This document shows, piece after piece, positions 33,960 through 44,837 of a stretch of 64,000 nucleotides of DNA (positions are counted from its first letter, which is position 1; each line of letters starts with the position of its first letter). Under the pieces are notes generated by a model. It had not been told where the DNA came from. It ran no database searches and worked only from the letters and a program-made list of their open reading frames with translations. The translations under genes and the position numbers were made by a program. The DNA is from Pilaira anomala (lineage: Eukaryota; Mucoromycota; Mucoromycetes; Mucorales; Mucoraceae), in NCBI GenBank assembly GCA_025716855.1, contig JAIXMQ010000002.1:434001-498000 (forward strand), in the 5' to 3' direction.

Positions 33960-34915
33960 TAAATAAAGATGGAATTACTTTGTTCTGGAAGTTCCCGTAG
34001 ATGATGTGGTGGACAATGTGACTTAATGAGAAAAGACTTAGGTAATTTTTATTATAAAATAAAACTGAAAAGAACTCTTCTAACCTAAAATAATAATCAT
34101 CTTTATATTATATCCTGAATATCTTGATGATTGTGTTTGAAAAAGGACCATCTTTTGATGGGTTTAAATGAATATATACCCAATTCCTCTGCTTTGAATA
34201 TAAACGTTCTACTCTTTCGAATTGACCATAAATATTCTTGGCTCCTATCTATCCGACTGGATAAAACCCTTTGTCCCTGATCAAAGGTATCATGTAACTA
34301 TATTACAGGTTTAGTTATTGATCTGGAATCCATTGCTACAGATTTCATTAGCATGTAAATGCTTTTATTTTAATTGAGGAAGAACTATTTTTTGTTGTAT
34401 GACCCGGTCAATCCTATTGTTCTGCTTGGATTGAATCATGTTTTCCCATTTTGGGATTGAATTGACTGTTATTGGGATATACTTGTTATTCCAACAGCGT
34501 CATTCTTTTTATTCTTATTTCGGGTAATATAATATCACTTTATTATTAATAGATGAATAATATATTTTTGCTGGTAATAGCCGTTCTTATCCCAACACAA
34601 GAAGGTAGCTAATCTTGTTATCGAGACTATTAGCAGTAAATATCTTTTATTCTAATAATTAATATAAATTGAGAATTTATTTTGTTTTTTATTTTTATTT
34701 TTATTTAATCCCAATTTTATGTTTTGTTATTTACTCATGGTATTCAACCGGCAATCATATTTGAAGTCAATTGCATCTTCATTTAAATATGTATAGAGTA
34801 TTTCCTTTAGGTTCAAGATATTGATAATGACATACAATGTTAAACATGTATATAATTATGAGGAGATAACAGTTTTTTATTATAATGTTTAGTTTCATCC
34901 CTGATCTACTTATGT
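33960..34915. other. Intergenic, no gene seen
   Basis: AT-rich sequence lacking long frames, RNA-gene motifs or obvious repeats. Confidence 0.45.
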
Positions 34916-35523
34916 TTATATAAGTAGAAATGATACGAATACGACAGATGATGAGGTTTCAGGTATAATAGCTCTAGTTTGCTTGTCTAAGCAATGGTCG
35001 AGCCAATTTACATTGCTGGGACTGGCAGTTTGAGAAAGTCTAATATTTTGGTATACACTTCTAACCATTTGCTTCAGATGATATACTTGCACGAGTATCG
35101 GGAGAACCTTCTCACCGAAACTTCCAATATCAATTGGTATTTGTAGGGGTTTTCCTTCATTAACTATAGTGATGTATCCATTTGGTCGATCGACTGAAAT
35201 AACTTGTATATATAGACCTTTGATTCAGGAACATAGAGCATATATCAGTGCATCATAAACAATATATAGAGTAATTTCCTATCTTACCGGAATGTAGAAC
35301 ACCAAACGTATGTACATAATAAATTATTAGAAACACCTTGCTTTTCTTGCAAAAGCATATCTAGCATGTCTTTTAAGACTCTTGACAGCTTCGCATTTCT
35401 TTCGATTATCATTTTGTTGCTGTTTAAGTCGTAATTTTTAGCCACGTCTGTCGCACCATACTCTAAACTAGTGGTGCTTTTTGGGTGATTTTCTCTTATT
35501 AGGAAGTCAAATCGTCGACCCAT
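34916..35523 (-). pseudogene. Fragmentary protein with PD-(D/E)XK-like motif, interrupted
   Basis: An ATG at 35523 opens 79 codons (MGRRFDFLIRENHP, then LEYGATDVAKNYDLNSNKM and KLSRVLKDMLDMLLQEKQG). After a stop and about 75 bp, the same frame resumes with VISVDRPNGYITIV and GSFGEKVLPILVQVYHLKQM up to a stop at 34916-34918. The E-x-G-x-x-(D/E)-x-x-K arrangement followed by a strand/helix region resembles a multicopy family I associate with Mucoromycota genomes and which looks nuclease-fold-like. That association is from memory and inferential. The interruption starts with GTAAGA and so could be an intron, but no AG restores the frame, so I favour a decayed copy. A MITE lies 20 bp upstream. 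Confidence 0.45.
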
Positions 35524-35543
35524 ATTTTTTTAACTGAGTTGTA

Positions 35544-35929
35544 CAGTGGGCGCTCGATTTAGTGCCACAATTTTTCGAATATAAAAAAAACACCAGCTAA
35601 ATGGCACTATTGGCATTATTCTACCTATAGAGCGGAAAAACAAAGCCACAGTAAAATATTACCTTGTTAAAAAAATCTATGGCATTATTTGTGGTTAAAA
35701 AAAAATATATTTTTCGGTTAAATAATGAACTTTCTGAAAATAAACAAACAAACTTTTACCTCTTGATAGTAATCGAATTTTTTTTTCTAAGAGGAGTATC
35801 ACACCTACAGACCCATATGACTGTTAATTTAAGACATACTCTAACACCGAAAAGTTCTATTTGTGCCAAATTCGATATAGTGCCACAAAATCTTCGTTTT
35901 TATTTTGGCGCTAAATCGGGCGCCCACTG
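35544..35929. mobile_element. 386-bp MITE with terminal inverted repeats and TA target duplication
   Basis: The left end CAGTGGGCGCTCGATTTAG and the reverse complement of the right end, CAGTGGGCGCCCGATTTAG, match at 18 of 19 positions. Similarity continues more weakly (TGCCACAATTTTT / CGCCAAAATAAAA). Both ends are flanked by TA (35542-35543 and 35930-35931), the target duplication of Tc1/mariner/pogo transposases. The CAGTG(G) terminus fits pogo/Tigger-type elements. There is no transposase; the internal plus-strand frame (35664-36011) runs out through the right end and is not credible. A second copy of ATAGTGCCACAA occurs inside the right end in direct orientation. Confidence 0.85.
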
Positions 35930-37154
35930 TATATGTCTTCTAAAGTTCTTTTGGCGTTTTTTTCTTACAGCAGACGCCACCGATGCCCCCCTCGCCTCTA
36001 AAAACGCTTGACAGTTAATATAAAAGATTAAATAGGAATGCAACAGAGGTAGATAGATATTTTTTGCTACAGATTGAAATATTAGACAGAAAAAAAAGTT
36101 ACATGGCGTTATATTTTACTTACGTTGGCGTATTATAAATTCTACTCTTTGTAGATGGATATTTTTTGCCTGGCAAATTAAGTTTGTTATAATGAAGTTG
36201 TACTTCAATTAAGAGCTTCTTACATATCCTCAAAAGCTTCATAGTGATCGCTCAAGTTTCGAGCATTAGAAAACTCTGAAGCATCACAAAGATGGCAAGT
36301 ATATACTACCGGGTAATACTTAATATCAGACACTAGTATATTATAGGGAGAATAAGTAGCTATTGGCATATTTTATAATGTTGTTAAGGTTGTCATTACC
36401 TCTCAAGATACTAGGGTTTTCGAGCGCTGTTATCAAAGGGTGCTGGGTAAAAGAGTAATAAAAAAAGGAGGTAGTAAAATCACGGGTCAATTTTATCCAA
36501 CTAGCCACCAAAATACTTTACAGTTTTTTTCTAAGAAAAAACTAGTATAATACTTGTTTTTTTTAAAAAACAGGTAAATTGTTCTTTTTTCACTTTGGAC
36601 AAGAAAGAAAAAAGGATCATTTTCTATTTGAGATTTATTAGACAAAATGAATCATTTATTTTTTGATAAAATTATTAGACTTACCATTGATAACAACATG
36701 TTTTATGCACAGGTTTTTTTTCTTGGAACAATCTCTTCTCTAGATAAGGAGTGTGGCAAAAGAAGAGATTAAAAATGGAGCCCGGTAAGGAAGATTCATT
36801 TTGGAATATATGTAAAAAGAAGAAAGTGAAAGAACAGAACGAAATAAAAAAAAGATGATTTATAATAAAAAAAAAACCTGTTTGTGTGGCGTTTGAGAAA
36901 AAAAACCTGCCTGTATGCCATGTGAAAAAAAAATTGATGTAATGGTGTATTTCATGCAAAAGTTATAAAAAACCTTATTCACGTGATGATGTGCCTTGTT
37001 ATACTTTTTATAAATCCGGGATACCTTTTTTTTACTACTCTTTTCCCCGACTTATCAAAGTAGTAAATGGTGAAATAAAAGCAAAAAGATTCCGACAAAA
37101 ACCTTATAACTTTTTCCGGACAGATTGTAAAAAAAAAAAAGATGCATAGAAAGA
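35930..37154. other. Intergenic, no gene seen
   Basis: AT-rich, with A/T homopolymers and short low-complexity frames only. A small palindrome-like stretch with TTTTTTTCTAAGAAAAAA occurs near 36523-36540. Confidence 0.45.
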
Positions 37155-37483
37155 AATTGTCTGAGGTTTTCAAGGACAAAGAAAATAAAAATATAGTCAG
37201 TGATGCAACTGTTGAAGCTTAAATTAATATCAGAAATACGGGAAGATTTTCAGGTGCAGAAATTGTTCAAGCTTATATTTCATTCCCAAAAATGCCGGTT
37301 CACCTCCTAAACAACTTCGTGGTTTCGAAAAGGTTTTTTTTGGAGAAGAACAAATTCGAGAAAACTGAGTTACGTATCGGGGGCACTGCTACCCAATCTT
37401 GGGTCATTCCATCTGACCAATTTACTCTTCGTATTGGTGCTTCTAGTCGTGATATTCGCAAGAGTGCCAGATTTAATCTTTAA
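37155..37483 (+). pseudogene. C-terminal remnant of a glycoside hydrolase family 3 beta-glucosidase
   Basis: Translated pieces match the fibronectin-III-like tail of fungal GH3 beta-glucosidases: INIRNTGRFSGAEIVQAYIS, then (frame +1) SPPKQLRGFEKVFF, then (shifted back) TQSWVIPSDQFTLRIGASSR and KSARFNL at the natural C-terminus. At least two frameshifts and one in-frame TAA (after ATVEA) break it, and nothing upstream resembles the catalytic domains. It is therefore a decayed 3' fragment, left by deletion or partial duplication. Confidence 0.75.
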
Positions 37484-37980
37484 AAAGCAAGACATGTATA
37501 TTATATTTTCTACTCTCATAAAATGTGGAAAGCTTAGTTAAATAAATAAAAAAAGTTCATTTCAAGTAAATCGATTTTAAGTTTCATTATATCTCTTTTT
37601 CTTTAAACTATCTTGAAATGTTTTTTTTTTAATTTGCTTGATAATGCCAGAAAGATATGTATATCACCATATTACTTCTTCGTTTATTAAGAGAAGACAT
37701 GTCATAGCTTCTAATGTATGTAAGTTTAATGCAAAATAATCACCTGACTTTAGGCATAAAAAAAAAGCACTCAAGATATTCATACGTTGTTAACCTGTAC
37801 CAACGGGAGATGTATAACACGGACTGTTTAGGTACTATCATGCGAGTGTTATATTAGACTATACACTCTTCTAATTTTATAACTTAAAGCGAGTACATCT
37901 AATATGTCATATATATTATATTACGGACTAACTCTAACTATTTCAAATATATAAATAACAAGAAAGAGGTCGATTTGAGA

Positions 37981-38014
37981 TGTGTGTGTGTGTGTGTGTG
38001 TGTATGTGTGTGTG
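37981..38014. repeat. GT microsatellite
   Basis: TG repeated about 12 times, a TATG interruption, then further TG units. Confidence 0.9.
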
Positions 38015-38027
38015 TACAGCCTCCGAA

Positions 38028-38145
38028 TTGCATTTACAAAAAAAGTTTTTTGCTGCGGCATCTTTTTATCTTTTATTTAAAAAATCACCAGGTGTGAGAG
38101 CAGATTCATTTCAAGTGGACCGCAGCAAAAAGATTTGTAATGCAA
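38028..38145. repeat. Imperfect inverted repeat (hairpin or short MITE)
   Basis: The left arm TTGCATTTACAAA...TTTTTTGCTGCGG (38028-38058) and the right arm CCGCAGCAAAAAGATTTGTAATGCAA (38120-38145) are complementary apart from a few indels, separated by about 60 bp. No target-site duplication could be fixed. It lies in the probable promoter of the downstream gene. Confidence 0.65.
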
Positions 38146-38273
38146 AAAAAAGAATATTCCAAAAGGAGTTAAAACCTAGGATTTAAAGGGAGGAGACTAT
38201 TTAAAAGAAGCTTTTTGGAAAAAGTGAAAAATTTTCTGCTTCTTTAGCTAACTTTTTATTTATTTTTCGAACA

Positions 38274-39735
38274 ATGTCAAACTTGCAATCCCAACATATT
38301 CCTAAAATACCCCATACAAACCCTTTAAATCCTCGTAACAATGTATTCACTTGTCTTGCTTGTCAAGTAGTCTTCCCTACTGCCGATCGTCAACGTGCTC
38401 ATTATCGTACAGAGTAAGTTTTTATACTAGCATCACTTTATCCATATACTCCAGTTCATTATATTAATGTTTTTTTCCTGCTTATAGTTGGCACAAATAT
38501 AATTTGAAGAGGAAGATTATGAGTCTTCCACCTTTTACTGCAGAAGTATTCGCACAAAAGGTTTTAGGTGAGTTTGTTATTTTTTTTTTTAAAAAAAAAG
38601 GGATTTGTTATTAATCATCATTACGACAGCACAACAAGCAAAAGGAAAAGAAGAGGAGGAAAGACAAGGTCTAGTTTACGAATGTACTATTTGCAGGTAA
38701 ATAATAACCAACATACCCCCACTTCCCCCTTTTTTCCGAAAAAAATAACTATATATACTGACATGTAATCTAGAAAATCATATTTTTCTGAAAATGCATT
38801 CACCAATCACCTTTTATCAAAAAGACACAAAGACCTTGAGTTCAATGCAGGTAAAGAACCTCCTGCCTCTCCTATTGTTCCCCACAAGAAAGAAATCAAG
38901 CTGTTTTCAGATACAGAAGAAGACACTGACAACGAATCTGTACTTTCTGCCATGGATCAGTTACATTTAAGTCAAGATCGTTGTTTATTTTGTAATTTGA
39001 TCAATACTGATTTCGAATCTAACTTGAAACACATGACATTAGCTCATGGGTTCTTTTTACCTGATGTCGAATACCTTGAAGATGCTCCTGGTCTTGTGGT
39101 TTATTTAGCAGAGAAAATCGAGGACTGTATTTGTATTTATTGTAACGACCGTGGTAAGGAATGGAAATCACAAGAAGCTGTCCGTAAGCATATGGTAAGT
39201 GTTTAAAATTAGAATGGGACGAACAAACAAACTAATAAGGTTTTATATATAGTTAGATAAAGGACATTGTAAAATGGCATACGACGAATCAGAAAATCCT
39301 GAAGATTTGCTTAGATTTTATAACTTTGGAACCATGTCAGAAAAAGATTTCGAAGCTGCTACTGTAGACACTGTCTCTAACGAGGATGATGAACTTGTGT
39401 TAGGAACTGGTGAAAGATTAGGTCATCGTCGCTTCATGAGATACTATAAACAAAAGCTTAGAAGATCATCAACAGAAGAAGAGGGTGCTGATCCTTTATC
39501 GATTACAGAAGGCGGAGAGAATTCATCAGAATCTAATAATATGATTGAACCTCGTAATAGAAGAGAACGTCGAAGTAAATTGGCTATTACTGATGGATCA
39601 CACTTATCAAATAAAGCCATGATGCAAAGATTACCTGAGATCGCTCATGCACAACAACAACACTGGCAAAGACAATATTCCGAGAGAAGTAATTGGGTAG
39701 CAACAGCGAGATTGCGTATTCAAAACCCTATCTAA
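38274..39735 (+). CDS. REI1: Ribosome biogenesis zinc-finger protein Rei1/ZNF622
   Basis: Five exons from an ATG at 38274 join to about 400 residues (yeast Rei1 is 393). Four C2H2-type fingers sit where the family has them: FTCLACQVVFPTADRQRAHY with the WHKYNLKRK linker, YECTICRKSYFSENAFTNH, DRCLFCNLINTDFESNLKH and CICIYCNDRGKEWKSQEAV. The C-terminal signature GERLGHRRFMRYYKQKLR and the terminal NWVATARLRIQNPI are conserved. Rei1 is a cytoplasmic late pre-60S factor that helps release Arx1/Alb1 and checks the exit tunnel. Splice joints restore the WHK and CRKS motifs, which supports the exon calls. Ser/Glu-rich acidic linkers separate the fingers. Confidence 0.95.
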
Positions 39736-40978
39736 ATTATAATGTCAATGTATTCCCTTTTTTTTTTGTTAATAAAATCACCAGTCTATTATTTGTAAGC
39801 ATCTTTACAATACTATTTTTTTTTGAATATGTAGCTAGCAGATTTTTGTAGTCAATTGGCAGCTATTGTCTTTTTATGTATGCATTCTCACCTACCCCAT
39901 ATCCTTTCATTCCTAACTTGCAACATGATTGGTATCTCACATTTTTCTTAGCAAGATAGTTTGCTACAAATGTGCTATGTATTTCAATTCTAAGTAAAAA
40001 CTTCGTTTAAAAATGTTACTAATGTTAGATCGCGTATGTTACAAACGAATATTTCCTTTTTTACTTTATTGATTTCATTTACCTTTTTATTTTTAATTTA
40101 TTGTCCCATCTATCTTATCTTACTTCGTCCCTTCTTGTGTATATAGTAATATTCTTCATCCACCAAAACGACAGTTGGTAACAGTATACCCCTGAGTCTC
40201 TACTCCCACATAAACAAAGGTTACAATTTCATGAGTAATTTTCCTTTATCGATTAGATCAATATCATGATATCCAAATCGTTCAAAATTAATACTCAATT
40301 CACATGAATAGGCAACATTTGGTACATAGTGGGTACACTTGAACCTGGTTTTCATAATTATATGATACATTTATACCAAGGATTTATAATTGTATATTCA
40401 GATTATTTTTAATAACTATTTCATTTGTTTTTCTTAAATCATGGGGATAAAACAGTATTCATGACCAGTTATATAAATATGGAACAAACCGCATCCTATA
40501 ATTAAACCTTGTAACGGCTATACCCAAAAAAGTTAATGATGACGGCTTTCCGGGCAATACTTATTAATGGTAAATCTTCGTTTTGTTTCCAGTTAGAGAT
40601 AACTATTATTGTTAAATCTTAAGGCAGCTTAGTTGAAATAAGAGGGACTACAATCTAAAATAAACAAATCTTTAAGCGGTGGATACAAATAACATAGCAT
40701 AAAAAAGTATGATATCACCATATGTTTGATCTCAAAGTCCGAGACTAATTTGACAAGTGTATTTTATAGGTAATACTTATTAATCTATATTAGATACTTC
40801 TCAATAAATGAATTCTGTATTGTTGATAACTTCTTTTCCATTTAATTTGTAAATTGATAGTGTATATTGAGATTATTACAAGGTCTTACGAAAGTAAAGA
40901 GGCACCTATGAGTTCAAGAGAATTTTAAAAGAATGATGTGTGAAGCAAGCCAAAATTAAATTAAATGCACAATTCGAG

Positions 40979-41030
<52 letters not shown>

Positions 41031-42061
41031 TTATTATTAGTTTTAGCTTTATTAATATTGTTTTTTTTTTTGTTTGTTTGAATTTTTAATCAATGAATGC
41101 ATACTATGTATATAGTAATTAAAGTAGGTAATAGAGTCTCATCATGCCAGTATATTCAGGGAGTCGACCTGTAGCAACTTATTGGTTTCTTGAAGCTAAA
41201 GCTTAAAACTACTATGAATAAAAAAATAAAAATATGTAACAATAATATATATATATATATAAGAAAACCATCAGATAACTAATTAGCCTTTTCATTTTCA
41301 CAATTTTCTAATATACACATTCGAACTATCTGCTACAATCTTTCGGGTTCTTTTTTGTATCAATAGATTTTTCCCTGTCAGAAGTTCTTCCCAAATTTCA
41401 CAAGTGAAACGGTAACATGCGGCACTATTTATCAGTCAGAAGTACAAAATATGAGAACACATAGTATCATATTTCTAATGAATATTGTATCACACCCGTA
41501 GTCCTTTCAAGAAAGATGTCGAAAATATAATGCTAGATCAGTATCTCATTCTAAATGTAAGGCGCTCGAAAGGTTTAGCTAATCAAAAAAATTAAATAAA
41601 AGTGTTTTTTTTTACTTCGCACATAGTTATTATTTTGGTTCTAATTCGTTCAAGTAGACTATAGTGAGGAGAATTTTATAGGATTGATGTTGTTGTTACA
41701 TATCATTGGGTTGGTGATACCATTAAATGGTAACAATAATTTATGAATTTATATATAGTCATTGCTGTATACACTACTGTGTCTTTGTTTTCTCTATTGA
41801 AATTTTGGGTACAGCAATGTATTTTTCTGATCTGTTACTTCCGAAAGCCTGTAATATAACTCAGATTTTAAGCCATTTTTTCTTTTTTGGAAGGTTACTT
41901 TTGAGAATAGCTAGGTCATTAAAATTAAAAAATATACGTTATATAAATTAAAAACGTGTCATGTATTCTATTAAACATTTTGTGTCCGTCATAATAAAAT
42001 TACGAAAAAGAGGCGCTTATAAACTGACTAAAGCTATAAATAAAATTAGAAAACATTTATT
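39736..42061. other. Gene-poor intergenic region with a 46-bp poly-T tract
   Basis: AT-rich sequence without supported genes. A T-run occupies 40981-41026. Open frames are below 80 codons and show no motifs. Confidence 0.5.
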
Positions 42062-42182
42062 GTAACTTGTCGTTGCACCAGTTTGGCTTGTGCGAGATTT
42101 GCACAACCATTGTTTAAATAACCGATAAAAGCGTTTGTACCAGCCTCAAAAGCACCTGTACCGGCAAAATCCGATTTTTTTT
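42062..42182 (-). other. Coding-like fragment of unknown family
   Basis: The minus strand reads without stop AGTGAFEAGTNAFIGYLNNG followed by CANLAQAKLVQRQVTI and a TAA. Composition and codon use look like real protein rather than AT-rich noise, but no ATG precedes it and I do not recognise it. It may be a terminal exon of a longer gene or a relic. Confidence 0.3.
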
Positions 42183-42541
42183 ATAAGAGTCAAATGGTAA
42201 TTAAAACACAGCATGTCGCATAAAAACGAAAATTATGTGTATCCGCAGCACGATCTGTCAGTTATACGGATATAATAGTAAGACTATAAACATCAATTAA
42301 AAGTAGAATCAAAAAGCTTAATCAGAATTGTGGAAATAAAAGTCTAATGGTATTTATTTATACATATATTGGTTCATAAAAAAAAAGGGTATTGGGGCAT
42401 AAAGGTTTATAATGTAAATGTTTTTAAGATACAATTCTTATAAAGTATCTGGCATAATTGATGGGTGTTAATACATATATACAGTTGAATAGTGATAGTT
42501 TGAATAGATGTGTTTGTGGTATTAAATGTGATGCGGTATTT

Positions 42542-42754
42542 TTAATTTCTACAACGCGCAATAGTATAAGAGAACCCATTGCAGAGAAGTGTCATTTGCT
42601 CTATATCTACATAAACCGCAGAAGAAGGAAAAGCTTGACAAGAGACCCACGCGGACGAATTATGTTTCCATAATGCCTCAATTTGTTGCTGAGCGGTGCC
42701 ATCAAGTTTGATCCAATTGCAGCCATTAGCGTAAACCCATTGAACAGAAGCCAT
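42542..42754 (-). CDS. Small stand-alone WWE-domain protein
   Basis: A 70-codon frame from an ATG at 42754 to a TAA at 42542-42544. It matches the WWE pattern: VQWVYANGCNWIKLD at the start (Trp-x-Tyr, then Trp), AQQQIEALW (the conserved Q-I-E helix), then AVYVDIEQMTL (strand VDI..M) and GFSYTIARCRN. WWE domains bind iso-ADP-ribose in ubiquitin ligases such as RNF146 and occur in PARPs. Here the domain makes up almost the whole protein, with no RING or catalytic part in reach. The ATG sits just before the first strand, so the frame looks complete. It may be a real small adaptor, or an isolated exon of a longer or decayed gene; nothing joins it to neighbours that I can see. Confidence 0.55.
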   Translation of the reverse strand: MASVQWVYANGCNWIKLDGTAQQQIEALWKHNSSAWVSCQAFPSSAVYVDIEQMTLLCNGFSYTIARCRN

Positions 42755-44792
42755 TGTGAATTGATTTATATGTGATTAGAGTGAGAAAACAAAAAAAGTG
42801 ATGTTGTAAAATACTAGAGTAGTAAAGAATAAAAAAAATTGAGAGGGAAGCATAATTGTCCCTTATATATATGCAGGAAATAAAAGATGGGCTTGACCTT
42901 GATCTATATTTACACTTGCTAGGACCACAAGGGCCCTTGATATGGAAATACATCTGTTGTATCACTCTAGGTCAGACGCTGGACGCCACACTTTAATATT
43001 ACTCTTTTAGTTACCGACTTACTTTGTTTAGATACAGATGTCCTTGAAAAGGAAATCAGACAACTAAAATAGGCAGTGTGGCACTTACTAGCCCCATCTT
43101 TTTTTTTTTTTTACTTTTACTGCGACACATATTTACATATTTGTTTCTTAAAGAAGGTGATGTACATACAAGGAAATTAAAGGCAACTTTTTCTAGACTA
43201 AAATATATGTCTTTTTTTTAGATGATCTCATACTCTCTTGTTTTATGCTGCGTAAAAAAATTAGTCCTCGATGATTTATTTTACTCATTATGAATAATAA
43301 TCTGGAGAAGATTACTTAGACATTTACTTGAGTTTGTTTGTCATTAGTTAATTCATATACATATTACCTTGTTCATAATATACAAGTAATTATCGGATAC
43401 TAATTGATAGCTGTTGGAGAAAATGTACCTCGGATTCAATGCAGTTGACGCTGCTCATATTTAATGACAAATTCTGCTTCAGATTTTACTTGAAAAAAGC
43501 TACTTAATTATGGCTTCCAGGATGAGTGATTAATTTAATATTGTTAGTTGCTCAATCGAAGGCCTCTCTAAAGAAATGTATAGTTTAATGGAAAGTGATT
43601 ACTACTATGATATGATTAATAAATTTGATTGTGTCGTTATAAATAGTTACGGTAAACATAAAGTATCCCCAAAAAAAAGATTGGATAGCATGTATCGACT
43701 ACAAATACATAACGTTTTGAGCAGTTCTTATAATAATCCACTAACCTAACTATTTATTGTAATTAAAACTTTAGTGTTTGCGTGTATTGTCTTAAACAAA
43801 AGCCAATGCATCATGCAATTTTCTCGTATTGAATGAACTTGTTGATTGTATAAAGATGAAATATATAGAAAGATTAAACTATGTAGCGATTTTACCTTAG
43901 TACTCACGCATAAAGATAGTTACACTGCTGCGGGATCTACTATATCAACCACAATCGAAGATTATATGTTAATAACTTCGAAGGGATTTACTTTACTCGA
44001 CTTATACTATTAATTGAGCTTGAAGAAGTATAAAAAGTTGCATAGCGTCAAACACTCACTCATCTGACGGTATAATGTAGTTAATTGATTTACAGCTGTC
44101 ACAATAGTCCTGTTTCACCTCCTTCTTTGAGCCTTCCAAACTAGACGTCTTTCTCCTTCGTAGTTATTTTTCTTTGATTATTAAGACTAAGTGTCTAAAC
44201 AATCTAAAGAGTGAATGAAACTCTACAAGCTTCAATTGAATGAAATTGTTTACTAGTTAAAGCTTCATATTCATGCGACCACTCTGATAATTATGTTATT
44301 AGGTATTAGATTTACTTATTTGATGCTGTAAAATGTTGGGCTGATATCCCTCCATTGATATATTGTCTTTACTCGGCGAATAACTATGGTGAATGTAAAC
44401 GAGGAGCAAATAAAGGCAGAGGCGACCTTAAACTTTATCATATTTTGACTCGAGGAAGTCAAATGCTTAAAATCTCGCTGAATCAAATAAACTTGCTGTC
44501 TGTGGTAAAACTTATTTCAATTATTGCACCGAGAACTCCAAGGAATTCTTCTTGAGTTTTTACTACAATACCATTCACCTAGTATCTTAATGCGATGCTT
44601 GCAATATACACTTTATAGATCTACGTTTTTTAGCCACCACACTATAAAAAGAATCTCGATTGTTGATGTCATTATTTGAATATTAGATCATCGGACTGAA
44701 AGCCTACCTTTTTAAGCCAATGCGTAACTAGTAATATCATCTATCAGACATTTTCCGGAACTACCGAAACTTACTAAAACAGTACATGCTAC

Positions 44793-44837
<45 letters not shown>

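Larger units (their letters stand above)
37484..38273. other. Intergenic region upstream of the Rei1-like gene
   Basis: No gene. It holds a GT microsatellite (about 37981-38014) and the inverted repeat listed separately. Confidence 0.5.

Noticed and set aside
34380..34500. A possible LTR-like stretch with TGTTATTCCAACA
   Set aside because: No paired LTR, primer-binding site or polyprotein nearby; the word is likely chance.
35664..36011. A 115-codon frame inside and beyond the MITE
   Set aside because: It crosses the terminal inverted repeat and the TA site into flanking DNA and has no transposase motif.
42985..43083. A GCCACACT...AGTGTGGC inverted pair as a MITE
   Set aside because: Only 8 bp of certain pairing, no target-site duplication, so left as a note in the intergenic entry.
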